Positions 51,336 to 59,864 of a DNA stretch of 64,000 nt are shown here, piece after piece. The first letter of the stretch is position 1. Each line of letters begins with the position of its first letter. Under the pieces are notes generated by a model. The model worked only from the letters and a program-made list of their open reading frames with translations. It made no database searches and was not told the origin of the DNA. Source of the DNA: an uncultured beta proteobacterium (lineage in GTDB: Bacteria; Pseudomonadota; Gammaproteobacteria; Burkholderiales; SG8-39); contig CAIYPG010000076.1 of assembly GCA_903928055.1 (NCBI GenBank), positions 1 through 64,000 of the forward strand. The letters run 5' to 3'. The position numbers were made by a program, and so were the translations under genes.

Positions 51336-52529
51336 TCACCTTTCCGGAGTGGCGGTGATGCGGTGAATGGACAAATCGGCGCCATTCAACTCCTGTTCCG
51401 GATCCAGCCGTATCCCGAATATCAGCTTGATCGTACCGTAGACCAAAAGGCCACCGGAGAATCCGACTGCCACCCCGAGACCCGTTCCGGCAAGTTGGGC
51501 CATGAATGATACCCCGCCCATTCCTCCCAGAGCCTTTGAGCCGAAAATGCCGGCGGCAATGCCTCCCCAGGCACCGCACAGTCCGTGCAACGGCCAGACT
51601 CCCAGCACGTCGTCGATACGCCAGCGGTTTTGTGTCAGGGTAAACATGAATACGAAGATCAGCCCCGCCGCAGCGCCAACCACCAGCGCCCCAACCGGAT
51701 GCATGACATCGGAGCCCGCACACACCGCCACCAGGCCTGCAAGCGGTCCGTTGTGGACAAAGCCCGGATCGTTGCGCCCTGCGATCAATGCGGCCAGAGT
51801 CCCGCCAACCATTGCCATCAGCGAATTCACTGCCACCAGGCCACTGACCTTGTCCAGCGTCTGCGCAGACATCACGTTGAAGCCGAACCAGCCCACCGCC
51901 AGCACCCAGGCACCCAACGCCAGAAACGGGATGTTCGAGGGCGGATGAGCCACCATGGGCTTGCCATCCTTGGCATAGCGACCGCTGCGGGCACCAAGCA
52001 GCAATACTGCGCCAAGCCCTATCCATCCACCGACCGCATGGACCACGACCGACCCCGCAAAGTCGTGGAATTCAGATCCAAAGGCCGACTTGATCCACGA
52101 CTGCACGCCATATCGCTGGTTCCAGGCAATGCCTTCGAAGAAGGGATATACCAGCGCCACGATGCAGAAAGAGGCCAGAAGCTGGGACCAGAATCGCGCG
52201 CGCTCGGCAATGCCCCCGGAGACAATGGCCGGCACTGCGGCCGCGAATGTCAGCAGGAAGAAAAACTTGACCAGTTCGTAGCCATTGCGCTGTGCCAGCG
52301 TTTCCGCATCCACAAGAAAGCCGCCGCCGTAGGCGATGGCATAGCCGATGAAAAAATAGGCCAGGGTCGAAACTGCAAAATCAGTCAGTATTTTCACCAG
52401 CGCATTGACCTGATTCTTGGATCGTACCGTTCCCAATTCAAGGAAAGCGAACCCGGAATGCATGGCCAGCACAAGGATTGCCCCCAGCAGCAGGAATAGC
52501 GTGTCTGCGCCAGTCTTGAGATTTTCCAT
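51336..52529 (-). CDS. amtB: Ammonium transporter (Amt family)
   Basis: A 397-residue inner-membrane channel with eleven predicted helices. Family segments are LGTVRSKNQVNALVKILTDF, FAAAVPAIVSGGIAERARF, FEGIAWNQ, FAGSVVVHAVGGWIGLGAVL with the conserved pore His, and HPVGALVVGAAAG with the second pore His. The ATG at 52529 follows a GGAGGGG ribosome site; an earlier Met at 52547 adds six residues without one. No glnK gene is adjacent, unlike the usual glnK-amtB pair, so a PII protein must be encoded elsewhere. The gene is divergent from aat. Confidence 0.95.
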   Translation of the reverse strand: MENLKTGADTLFLLLGAILVLAMHSGFAFLELGTVRSKNQVNALVKILTDFAVSTLAYFFIGYAIAYGGGFLVDAETLAQRNGYELVKFFFLLTFAAAVPAIVSGGIAERARFWSQLLASFCIVALVYPFFEGIAWNQRYGVQSWIKSAFGSEFHDFAGSVVVHAVGGWIGLGAVLLLGARSGRYAKDGKPMVAHPPSNIPFLALGAWVLAVGWFGFNVMSAQTLDKVSGLVAVNSLMAMVGGTLAALIAGRNDPGFVHNGPLAGLVAVCAGSDVMHPVGALVVGAAAGLIFVFMFTLTQNRWRIDDVLGVWPLHGLCGAWGGIAAGIFGSKALGGMGGVSFMAQLAGTGLGVAVGFSGGLLVYGTIKLIFGIRLDPEQELNGADLSIHRITATPER

Positions 52530-52676
52530 TGCCCCTCCACTAATCATTTATTATTGACAGTCATATTCCGACCGTTCCGGGTAGCATTATGCAATGTTGT
52601 ATGCGAGCTTGCGTACTAGATATTGAATGGCTTGCACGGTTCGACATGACCGGGCGATGCCGTACACTGGCTCAAA

Positions 52677-53381
52677 ATGATTCCATGGCTACGTCAAGAC
52701 CTGACCTTTCCGCCCCTTGCGACAGCGCTGGTTGAGCCCAGCGGGTTGCTGGCGGCGGGCGGTGACTTGTCTCCCGGCCGACTCCTTGCCGCCTACCGGC
52801 TGGGCATATTCCCATGGTATTCGGAAGGAGACCCCATCCTCTGGTGGAGCCCGGACCCGCGCATGGTGCTATTCCCATCAGAGTTCAGGATCAACCGCTC
52901 CCTGGCTAAGACGCTCAGGAATCGCCACTACGCCATTTATTTCGACACCGCCTTTGAAGCAGTCATGGAGGCCTGCGCAGCCCCTCGATCCAGCCAGCCC
53001 GGAACCTGGATTTCCACCGAAATGAAGGCGGCCTACTGCCGCCTTCATGAACTGGGCCATGCCCATTCAGTCGAGACCTGGATCGACGGAACACTTGCCG
53101 GCGGCCTGTATGGCGTCGCCCTAGGGCGAGCGTTCTTTGGAGAATCGATGTTTTCACGGGAACGGGATGCCTCCAAGGTCGCTCTCGCCGCGCTGGTTTC
53201 GCACCTTGACCGCGAAGGCTTTGGCATCATCGACTGTCAGATGCATACCAGCCATCTGGAATCCCTTGGCGCACGCCCCATCCCGAGGACGGCCTTTTCC
53301 AGGCTGCTCGGAGAATTGGTAGACTATCCACGGGATCTTGGCAGGTGGACTACTGCTTCATTCAGCCATTCACCGACTTAA
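52677..53381 (+). CDS. aat: Leucyl/phenylalanyl-tRNA-protein transferase
   Basis: A 234-residue enzyme adding Leu or Phe to the N-terminus of proteins starting with Lys or Arg, which marks them for ClpS-ClpAP. Family motifs are [74 protein letters not shown] and [15 protein letters not shown] lies 9 bp before the ATG and TTCGAC 17 bp further upstream, forming a fair promoter. The bpt start is 14 bp downstream of the aat stop. Confidence 0.95.
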   Translation: MIPWLRQDLTFPPLATALVEPSGLLAAGGDLSPGRLLAAYRLGIFPWYSEGDPILWWSPDPRMVLFPSEFRINRSLAKTLRNRHYAIYFDTAFEAVMEACAAPRSSQPGTWISTEMKAAYCRLHELGHAHSVETWIDGTLAGGLYGVALGRAFFGESMFSRERDASKVALAALVSHLDREGFGIIDCQMHTSHLESLGARPIPRTAFSRLLGELVDYPRDLGRWTTASFSHSPT

Positions 53382-53395
53382 TTCGCGATGCGCCC

Positions 53396-54142
53396 ATGTC
53401 CAAGCTGAACGATCTGCCGCATACCGTACTGCAGTTTTACGTGACTGCGCCGTATCCCTGCAGCTATCTTTCGGGTCGGCTGGCACGCTCTCAGGTTGCG
53501 ACACCCAGCCATCTGATTGGCAGCGAGTTGTACGGTGACTTGGTGCGCGCCGGCTTTCGCCGATCCGGCATCTTCACCTATCGTCCCTACTGCGATCATT
53601 GCCAGGCCTGCGTCCCAGTACGCGTTCCAGTGGAGGCGTTCACTCCGAGCCGAAGCCAGCGCAGGGCTCTGCGCAGACACCAGGGCTTGGTGCCGACCTT
53701 GGCCAACCTGCGGTTTCGCGTTGAACACTACGCGCTCTATCTGCGCTATCAGGCAAGCCGCCACGCCGGCGGCGGTATGGATCAGGACAGCCGGGACCAG
53801 TATGCCCATTTTCTGCTGCAAAGCCGCGTCAATACGCGGCTGGCCGAGTTTCGCGAAGACAACCGCCTCCTGATGGTTTCCATTCTTGACCAATTGAACG
53901 ATGGCCTTTCGTCCGTCTACACGTTCTTCGAACCAGACGTGCTCAATACCAGTTTCGGCACTTACAACATCATCTGGCAGATTGAGCAGTGTCGGGCACT
54001 GGGGCTGCCCTACCTTTATCTGGGCTACTGGATAAGGGACAGCCGGAAAATGGCCTACAAGGCAGGCTTCCGCCCGATTGAAGGCTTTGTCGACGGACAG
54101 TGGCGACAACTGACCGAAGCGGAGATCAAGGGCTTGGCGTGA
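53396..54142 (+). CDS. bpt: Aspartate/glutamate leucyltransferase
   Basis: A 248-residue enzyme of the Bpt/ATE family that adds Leu to N-terminal Asp or Glu, making them ClpAP targets. The N-terminal Cys-rich region [15 protein letters not shown] and [18 protein letters not shown] is typical, and the C-terminal half holds [16 protein letters not shown]. The ATG at 53396 gives the family N-terminus [21 protein letters not shown] frame open from 53345 overlaps aat and is not needed. It forms the N-degron pair with aat. Confidence 0.95.
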   Translation: MSKLNDLPHTVLQFYVTAPYPCSYLSGRLARSQVATPSHLIGSELYGDLVRAGFRRSGIFTYRPYCDHCQACVPVRVPVEAFTPSRSQRRALRRHQGLVPTLANLRFRVEHYALYLRYQASRHAGGGMDQDSRDQYAHFLLQSRVNTRLAEFREDNRLLMVSILDQLNDGLSSVYTFFEPDVLNTSFGTYNIIWQIEQCRALGLPYLYLGYWIRDSRKMAYKAGFRPIEGFVDGQWRQLTEAEIKGLA

Positions 54143-54151
54143 TTCAATTGC

Positions 54152-54157
54152 TACAAT
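54152..54157 (+). promoter_or_regulatory. TACAAT -10 element just before pyrD
   Basis: TACAAT ends 6 nt before the pyrD ATG at 54164, so a transcript starting from it would be leaderless or nearly so. pyrD may also be read from the aat-bpt transcript, which ends only 21 bp upstream. Confidence 0.4.
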
Positions 54158-54163
54158 AGCGAC

Positions 54164-55174
54164 ATGCTTTATCGCGTTGTCCGCCCCCTGATGTTCCGGC
54201 TGGATCCGGAAACGGCACATTCCCTCACGCTCAGATCCCTGGCCATGCTGCAATCAGCGGGCATGGCCAAACTGCTGGCAGGCAGGATTGCGCACAAGCC
54301 CGTCCGAGTCATGGGACTGGACTTTCCCAATCCTGTGGGTCTTGCTGCCGGCCTCGACAAACATGCCGAATTCGTTGATGCGCTGGCATCGCTTGGCTTC
54401 GGTTTTCTCGAAGTCGGCGGTGTAACCCCACGACCCCAGCCCGGCAATGCCCGCCCGCGCGTATTCCGACTGCCCACCGCCGAAGCCATCATCAACCGGT
54501 TCGGATTCAACAGCGTCGGCGCAGAAAAATTTGCCAAGAATCTCCGCCTCGCACGTTTCAAGGGCATTCTTGGCGTCAATTTGGGCAAGAACAAGGACAC
54601 GCCCATTTGCAATGCCGCCCAGGACTATGCGTATTCACTGGAGAAAATTTATCCGCTGGCCCACTTTGCCACCATCAATATTTCCTCCCCGAACACCGCA
54701 AACCTGCGCGACCTTCAGTCGGCCGACGAACTGGCGCCACTGCTAGCGACCCTGCACCGGGTGCGGGAAGACCTTGCCCAGCAGCACGGACGGCGGGTTG
54801 CACTAGCCGTGAAAATCGCCCCGGACATTGACGATGCTGGGATTGAAGCCATTGCCAGTGTGGCTGTTGAGCAGAAAATGGATGCAATCATCGCCACCAA
54901 TACCACCCTGTCCCGTGAAGGCGTGCGCGGCATGAGGCATGCCGAAGAGCAGGGCGGGTTATCTGGGGCGCCGCTGCGCGAAGCCTCGACAGTGGTGATC
55001 CGCAAGCTCTCGCGTGCACTGGATGGAGCATTGCCGATCATCGGTGTTGGCGGCATTATGTCCGCTGAACATGCTCGCGAAAAACTCGATGCCGGCGCCA
55101 GTCTGCTCCAGCTTTACTGCGGACTCGTCTATCGCGGCCCCGGCGTGGTGGCCGACATCGTCAACGGCCTGTAA
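54164..55174 (+). CDS. pyrD: Dihydroorotate dehydrogenase (quinone), class 2
   Basis: A 336-residue FMN enzyme oxidising dihydroorotate to orotate in pyrimidine synthesis and passing electrons to the quinone pool at the inner membrane. The N-terminal amphipathic segment (YRVVRPLMFRLDPETAHSLT) marks class 2. Motifs are NPVGLAAGLDKHAEFVDAL, GFGFLEVGGVTPRPQPGN, NRFGFNS, TINISSPNT with the catalytic Ser, VKIAPDID and LPIIGVGGIMSAEHAREKL. Its stop touches the next ATG (55175). Confidence 0.97.
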   Translation: MLYRVVRPLMFRLDPETAHSLTLRSLAMLQSAGMAKLLAGRIAHKPVRVMGLDFPNPVGLAAGLDKHAEFVDALASLGFGFLEVGGVTPRPQPGNARPRVFRLPTAEAIINRFGFNSVGAEKFAKNLRLARFKGILGVNLGKNKDTPICNAAQDYAYSLEKIYPLAHFATINISSPNTANLRDLQSADELAPLLATLHRVREDLAQQHGRRVALAVKIAPDIDDAGIEAIASVAVEQKMDAIIATNTTLSREGVRGMRHAEEQGGLSGAPLREASTVVIRKLSRALDGALPIIGVGGIMSAEHAREKLDAGASLLQLYCGLVYRGPGVVADIVNGL

Positions 55175-55804
55175 ATGGCATCCATCGACCAGCCAAAGGT
55201 CGCGGACATTGATGCCCTCCTCCCGCAAACGCAGTGCACGAAATGCGGGTATCCGGGCTGCCGTCCATATGCCGAGGCCATTTCTTCCGGGACAGCGGAC
55301 ATCAATCAGTGCCCGCCGGGAGGGGAATCCGGGATTCGCGCGCTCGCCATCTTGCTTGGGCGGCCCTACATCCCCCTCAATCCGGCCAATGGCGTGGAGA
55401 CACCGCGTCGCGTCGCGTTGATCGACGAGCAATCCTGCATTGGCTGCACGCTTTGCATTCAGGTCTGCCCGGTCGATGCCATCGTCGGGTCGGCAAAGTA
55501 CATGCATACGGTGATCACCGACCATTGCACCGGATGCAACCTTTGTTTGCCCCCCTGCCCTGTCGACTGCATTACCATGGCTCCGATGGCCGATGGCGAC
55601 ACCCCTTGGACAGTCAGCCAGGCCGGCCTTGCACGCAAACACCACGAACGCCGAGAACAACGACTGCGCTCGGGCCGAGACATGCCAGACGGGCAATCGG
55701 GATACTCCGCATCTTCAAGCAGCTTCGACGCCGTGAAACAAACGCTGGCGATGGCTGCGATTGCCCGCGCCCGGGCAAAACGCCGGAAATCCGCACTCCG
55801 ATGA
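55175..55804 (+). CDS. Stand-alone RnfB/RsxB-like ferredoxin
   Basis: A 209-residue iron-sulfur protein. The N-terminal Fe-S domain has [16 protein letters not shown] and a downstream Cys (INQCPPGG). Two ferredoxin-type clusters follow, [18 protein letters not shown] and [17 protein letters not shown] basic C-terminal tail is probably disordered. It resembles RnfB/RsxB but has no N-terminal membrane helix, and no rnfACDGE genes are adjacent. A separate electron-transfer role, perhaps for the Fe-S enzyme Nth next door, is possible but not shown. The ATG follows the pyrD stop directly, and the stop overlaps nth by 4 bp. Confidence 0.88.
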   Translation: MASIDQPKVADIDALLPQTQCTKCGYPGCRPYAEAISSGTADINQCPPGGESGIRALAILLGRPYIPLNPANGVETPRRVALIDEQSCIGCTLCIQVCPVDAIVGSAKYMHTVITDHCTGCNLCLPPCPVDCITMAPMADGDTPWTVSQAGLARKHHERREQRLRSGRDMPDGQSGYSASSSSFDAVKQTLAMAAIARARAKRRKSALR

Positions 55805-56442
55805 ATCCCGAAAAGAGACGGCGGATATTCGAGCGGCTGCGCTCGGCAAACCCCAAACCCGCCACCGAACTCGTTTACCGCACGCCTTTTGAGTTGCTGA
55901 TTGCGGTCATGCTTTCTGCCCAAGCGACTGACAAGAGCGTCAACCTTGCCACCCATGGACTGTTCACACGCGCCAATGCGCCGCGAGGCATCCTGGAACT
56001 CGGCGAAACCCGGCTTATCTCGCACATCAAGACCATCGGGCTGTTTCGCACCAAGGCAAGGCACATCATCGAGACCTGCCGTATTCTCGTCGAAAAACAT
56101 GGCAGCAGGGTCCCAGAATCGAGAGAAGCACTCGAAGCATTGCCAGGTGTCGGCAGAAAAACCGCAAATGTCATCCTGAATACGGCATTCGGGCATCCGA
56201 CAATCGCCGTAGACACCCATATCTTCCGTGTGGCAAACCGGACCGGACTGGCACCAGGCAAGGATGTCCGCCAAGTTGAGGACAAACTGCTCAAATTCGT
56301 GCCCGAAGAGTATCGCCTGGATGCACACCACTGGCTGATCCTGCATGGCCGTTACGTGTGCAAGGCACGTGCGCCAGAATGCCCACAATGCAAAATCGGC
56401 GACCTGTGCGAATTCCGCGCAAAAACCAAGGCAGCGCGCTGA
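55801..56442 (+). CDS. nth: Endonuclease III
   Basis: A 213-residue DNA glycosylase/AP lyase removing oxidised pyrimidines in base excision repair. The helix-hairpin-helix is [20 protein letters not shown], with the catalytic Lys in it. The catalytic Asp is in [15 protein letters not shown]. The C-terminal [4Fe-4S] motif is [17 protein letters not shown]. The ATG overlaps the RsxB-like stop (ATGA), and the TGA overlaps the DUF1841 start. This places it in one operon with pyrD. Confidence 0.97.
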   Translation: MNPEKRRRIFERLRSANPKPATELVYRTPFELLIAVMLSAQATDKSVNLATHGLFTRANAPRGILELGETRLISHIKTIGLFRTKARHIIETCRILVEKHGSRVPESREALEALPGVGRKTANVILNTAFGHPTIAVDTHIFRVANRTGLAPGKDVRQVEDKLLKFVPEEYRLDAHHWLILHGRYVCKARAPECPQCKIGDLCEFRAKTKAAR

Positions 56443-56864
56443 TGTTCAATCCCAGCCGCGAGCAGGTTCGTCGGTTTTTTTCCGAAACATGGGATAAGTA
56501 CCGGCTTGGCGCTCCGCTGGCCGGTGCTGAGCAACAGGCGCTGGACGCCATCCTGCTCCACCCCGAGTATCACGACCTGCTGACCCGCCCCGATGAATCG
56601 GTTCAGGCGGAGTACACGCCGGAAACAGGACAGATGAATCCATTCCTGCATCTGAGCTTGCACCTGGCCATTGAAGAGCAACTGGCGATTGACCAACCGG
56701 CCGGCATTCGTGCCGAATTCCAGCGCATTCTCCGCGAGGCGGAAGACCGTCACGAAGCGCTGCACAAGGTGCTGGAGTGCCTCGGCGAATCAATCTGGCA
56801 GGCTCAGCGCAACGGCGCACCGCTTGACGGCACATCCTACCTGGATTGTCTGCGACATCACTGA
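56442..56864 (+). CDS. DUF1841 family protein
   Basis: A 140-residue soluble protein. The start [20 protein letters not shown] and the segments ILLHPEYHDLL and NPFLHLSLHLAIEEQLAIDQ, then PAGIR, are those of DUF1841, a helical family of unknown function in beta- and gammaproteobacteria. It is commonly found beside nth, as here. The His-rich helix (HLSLHLAIEEQ, then DRHEALHKVLECLGE) could bind metal. It starts on the last base of the nth stop. Confidence 0.9.
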   Translation: MFNPSREQVRRFFSETWDKYRLGAPLAGAEQQALDAILLHPEYHDLLTRPDESVQAEYTPETGQMNPFLHLSLHLAIEEQLAIDQPAGIRAEFQRILREAEDRHEALHKVLECLGESIWQAQRNGAPLDGTSYLDCLRHH

Positions 56865-56931
56865 CCAAAAAGTGTCAGGCACAAACAAGAACGGCGACCG
56901 AAGCCGCCGTTTGCAATGCCAACCCGCCGGC

Positions 56932-57267
56932 TCAGTGCTTGACGTACAAGGGCCCGGTTCTGGAAGAGAACCATGCCGTCACATCGTCAATGTCCTTGGC
57001 ACTCAATGCCTGCGCCTGTCCACCCATGATGGCGTTCTTGCGGGCGCCGGACTTGTAGTCCTTCAATGCTTTGGCAAGGTAGTCGACATGCTGCCCCGCA
57101 AGTACCGGATACTCCGGTTGCAGCGGCTTGTCGCCATTTTCCCCATGACAAGCTCCACATACCGCCTTGGCCTTGGCCTGGCCCGCAGCAATGTCACCAC
57201 CGGCAACTGCAGCAGCCGAATAGGCCGACGCCAATCCGCAAATCAGTATCGCGAAAAGCCCCCTCAT
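56932..57267 (-). CDS. Cytochrome c (c553-like)
   Basis: A 111-residue exported class I c-type cytochrome. The signal peptide ends near AAAVAGGD. The haem site is KAVCGACHGENGDKP and the axial Met is in KNAIMGGQAQAL. It is likely a periplasmic electron carrier. Its start overlaps the stop of the second cytochrome gene by 4 bp, so they form a pair like the tandem c4/c553 genes of betaproteobacteria. Confidence 0.92.
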   Translation of the reverse strand: MRGLFAILICGLASAYSAAAVAGGDIAAGQAKAKAVCGACHGENGDKPLQPEYPVLAGQHVDYLAKALKDYKSGARKNAIMGGQAQALSAKDIDDVTAWFSSRTGPLYVKH

Positions 57268-57605
57268 TTGCCCGCCCCCCCGTAATAAGCCGCAAGGGCC
57301 GCCATGTCCTGATCCGAAAGCGACCTGGCAATCCCCGTCATGGAAGGATGGCTGCGTTCACCCGCACGGTAAGCCTGCAATGCCTTCACGATGTACGCAG
57401 GCGACTGTCCGGCAATCTTGGGCACGTGGTAGACCATCGGAAATGCCGTGTGGTAGTTCTCAAGCCCGTGGCAGCCAATGCACATCGAGATGTGCCCCCG
57501 GGTGGCCGGCGTCGGACTGGCCGGAGCTGCCGACTGCGCATGAGCTCCCCCGGCGAACAGTCCGATGGCGAGTACCGCGCCAATCTTTCCCATCACAATT
57601 CTCAT
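57264..57605 (-). CDS. Cytochrome c
   Basis: A 113-residue exported c-type cytochrome. The signal peptide ends AHAQSAA. The haem site is ISMCIGCHGLENYHT; the conserved Met ligand is in RSHPSMTGIARSLSDQDM. The segment KIAGQSPAYIVKALQAYRAGER is typical of single-haem class I cytochromes related to c4 halves. It is upstream of the c553-like gene in a two-gene operon. Confidence 0.92.
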   Translation of the reverse strand: MRIVMGKIGAVLAIGLFAGGAHAQSAAPASPTPATRGHISMCIGCHGLENYHTAFPMVYHVPKIAGQSPAYIVKALQAYRAGERSHPSMTGIARSLSDQDMAALAAYYGGAGK

Positions 57606-57733
57606 TATGGAATCTCAATTAAAAGGTCACGGCGCGGAATCGCCTGACAAGCGCGCGATTTTAGCTGAAGCCCGCCAATCAGGTCAAAACCCTCGGCCAA
57701 TGTAGAAGTCCGAAGTGCGCATTTGCGACCGGC

Positions 57734-57762
57734 TTACGGTACCTTGAACACATCGCTATAAT
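57734..57762 (+). promoter_or_regulatory. Sigma-70 promoter for the MoxR-VWA operon
   Basis: TTGAAC (57734-57739), 17 bp, TATAAT (57757-57762). This is the best-looking promoter in the window. The ATG of the MoxR gene follows 35 bp later. Confidence 0.7.
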
Positions 57763-57797
57763 GACGGCCTTCACTCCCTAAAGGCAAGGCTTCCGTC

Positions 57798-58643
57798 ATG
57801 CGCTTCCAAGGCTCCTCCACCTATGTCGCCACTGATGATCTCATGCTCGCGGTCAACGCAGCCGTCACACTGGAACGCCCACTGCTGGTCAAGGGCGAGC
57901 CCGGAACCGGCAAGACAAAACTGGCTGAGGAAGTCGCCAGTGCGCTCGGCATGCCGCTTCTTGAATGGCACGTCAAATCGACCACAAAGGCGCAGCAGGG
58001 TCTCTATGAATATGATGCCGTGTCGCGCCTGCGCGACTCGCAGCTTGGAGACCAGCGCGTCAAGGACATCTCGAACTACATCGTCAAGGGAACGTTGTGG
58101 CAGGCATTCTCCTACGACAAGCCCGTGGTACTGCTGATTGACGAGGTCGACAAGGCGGACATCGAGTTCCCCAATGACCTGCTGCGGGAACTCGACCGCA
58201 TGGAGTTCTTTGTTTATGAGACACGTGAATTGGTCAAAGCCAAGCACCGGCCCATCGTGTTCATCACCTCCAACAATGAAAAAGAGCTGCCCGATGCCTT
58301 CCTGCGCCGGTGCTTTTTCCATTACATCCGGTTCCCCGACAAGGAAACCATGGAAAAAATCGTCGAGGTCCACTACCCCGGCATCAAGCAGACGTTGTTG
58401 CGCGAGGCACTGCGCACGTTCTTCGAAGTCCGGGAAGTCCCCGGCCTGAAAAAGAAGCCATCGACATCGGAGTTGCTTGACTGGCTGAAGCTGCTGCTGG
58501 CCGAAGACATTCCTCCGGACGCGCTGCGCAGCCAGGACAACAAGAAAATCATCCCGCCGCTTCACGGCGCACTGCTCAAGAATGAGCAGGATGTCCATCT
58601 GTTTGAAAAGCTGGTGTTCATGACACGCCAGAGCCGCAACTAG
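57798..58643 (+). CDS. MoxR-family AAA ATPase
   Basis: A 281-residue AAA+ ATPase. Walker A is LLVKGEPGTGKTKLAEEVA, Walker B is VVLLIDEVDKADIEFPNDLL and sensor 1 is FITSNNEKELPDAFLRR. MoxR proteins work as chaperones with VWA-domain partners, helping to insert metals or mature complexes. The partner is the VWA gene 30 bp downstream. CoxD/CoxE pairs of this kind are linked to molybdenum enzymes, but no such enzyme is in the window. Confidence 0.93.
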   Translation: MRFQGSSTYVATDDLMLAVNAAVTLERPLLVKGEPGTGKTKLAEEVASALGMPLLEWHVKSTTKAQQGLYEYDAVSRLRDSQLGDQRVKDISNYIVKGTLWQAFSYDKPVVLLIDEVDKADIEFPNDLLRELDRMEFFVYETRELVKAKHRPIVFITSNNEKELPDAFLRRCFFHYIRFPDKETMEKIVEVHYPGIKQTLLREALRTFFEVREVPGLKKKPSTSELLDWLKLLLAEDIPPDALRSQDNKKIIPPLHGALLKNEQDVHLFEKLVFMTRQSRN

Positions 58644-58673
58644 TCCCCACCCTCCCAGGACAGCGCACGCACC

Positions 58674-59849
58674 ATGCTCGCCGGTTTTTTCCTGAAGCTG
58701 AAGGAAGCCAAGATTCCGGTTTCCATCAAGGAATACCTCACATTGATGGAAGGGATGAAACAAGGCGTCATCTCGCCCTCGATCGAGGACTTCTACTACC
58801 TGTCACGCATGACGCTGGTGAAGGACGAGGCAAACTACGACAAGTTCGACAAGGCCTTCGGTGCGTTCTTCCATGGCGTAGAGACGCTGGTGGGCGCCCA
58901 GATTGACCTGCCGCTGGAATGGCTGCTCAAACAGGCGGAGTTGCACCTTTCCCCTGAAGAAAAAGCCGCCATTGAGGGCATGGGCGGCTGGGAAAAGCTC
59001 ATGGAAACGCTCAAACAGCGCCTTGAAGAGCAGAAGGAGCGGCATCAGGGCGGCAATAAGATGATCGGCACGGCGGGAACATCGCCCTTTGGAGCCTTTG
59101 GCTACAACCCTGAGGGCGTACGCATCGGCCAGAAGAAGTCCCGCAACCGCAGTGCGGTGAAAGTCTGGGACCAGCGCGAGTATCGCAACCTCGACGACAA
59201 GATAGAACTGGGCACGCGCAACCTGAAAATTGCGCTGCGGCGCCTTCGTCGCTTTGCCAGGGAAGGCGCACCGGACGAACTGGACCTGGACGGCACCATC
59301 AACCGCACGGCCAAGAACGCCGGATATCTGGACATCGCCATGCGGCCCGAACGCCGCAACACTGTCAAAGTGCTGATGTTTCTGGACATCGGCGGCTCGA
59401 TGGATGATCACATCAAGCTGTGCGAAGAACTGTTCTCGGCATCGAAAACCGAGTTCAAGCACCTGGAGTATTTCTACTTCCACAACTGCCTATACGACTA
59501 CGTGTGGAAAGACAACAAGCGCCGGCGCGAAGAACGTACCCGCACCTGGGACATCCTGCACAAGTACAGCCACGACTACAAGATCATCTTTGTCGGCGAT
59601 GCATCGATGAGCCCCTACGAAATCCTTGAACCCGGCGGTTCGGTCGAATACCACAACGATGAAGCCGGCAAGGTCTGGATGCAACGGATGCTGGATGTCT
59701 ACCACAAGGCCATCTGGCTCAACCCGGAACCCGAGGAGGTCTGGTCCTATCGCCAGTCCACCCAGATCATCAAGGAAGTCATGGGAAATCGCATGTTTCC
59801 CACAACCATCGGCGGAATCGAGCGCGCCATGCGCGCATTGAACAAGTAG
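58674..59849 (+). CDS. VWA domain protein (CoxE-like)
   Basis: A 391-residue protein with a helical N-terminal half and a C-terminal von Willebrand A domain. The metal site reads VLMFLDIGGSMDDHIKL, in which the usual DxSxS is D-I-G-G-S, a variant common in this family. The end HKAIWLNPEPEEVWSYRQST is typical of CoxE-like proteins. A Gly/Lys-rich linker lies at about 120-160. It acts with the MoxR ATPase encoded just upstream. It converges on the GGDEF/EAL gene. Confidence 0.92.
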   Translation: MLAGFFLKLKEAKIPVSIKEYLTLMEGMKQGVISPSIEDFYYLSRMTLVKDEANYDKFDKAFGAFFHGVETLVGAQIDLPLEWLLKQAELHLSPEEKAAIEGMGGWEKLMETLKQRLEEQKERHQGGNKMIGTAGTSPFGAFGYNPEGVRIGQKKSRNRSAVKVWDQREYRNLDDKIELGTRNLKIALRRLRRFAREGAPDELDLDGTINRTAKNAGYLDIAMRPERRNTVKVLMFLDIGGSMDDHIKLCEELFSASKTEFKHLEYFYFHNCLYDYVWKDNKRRREERTRTWDILHKYSHDYKIIFVGDASMSPYEILEPGGSVEYHNDEAGKVWMQRMLDVYHKAIWLNPEPEEVWSYRQSTQIIKEVMGNRMFPTTIGGIERAMRALNK

Positions 59850-59864
59850 CCGGAGAAGACTGGT

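Noticed and set aside
52530-52676. Sigma-54 promoter for amtB
   Set aside because: No TGGCAC-N5-TTGC pattern is seen on the amtB strand.
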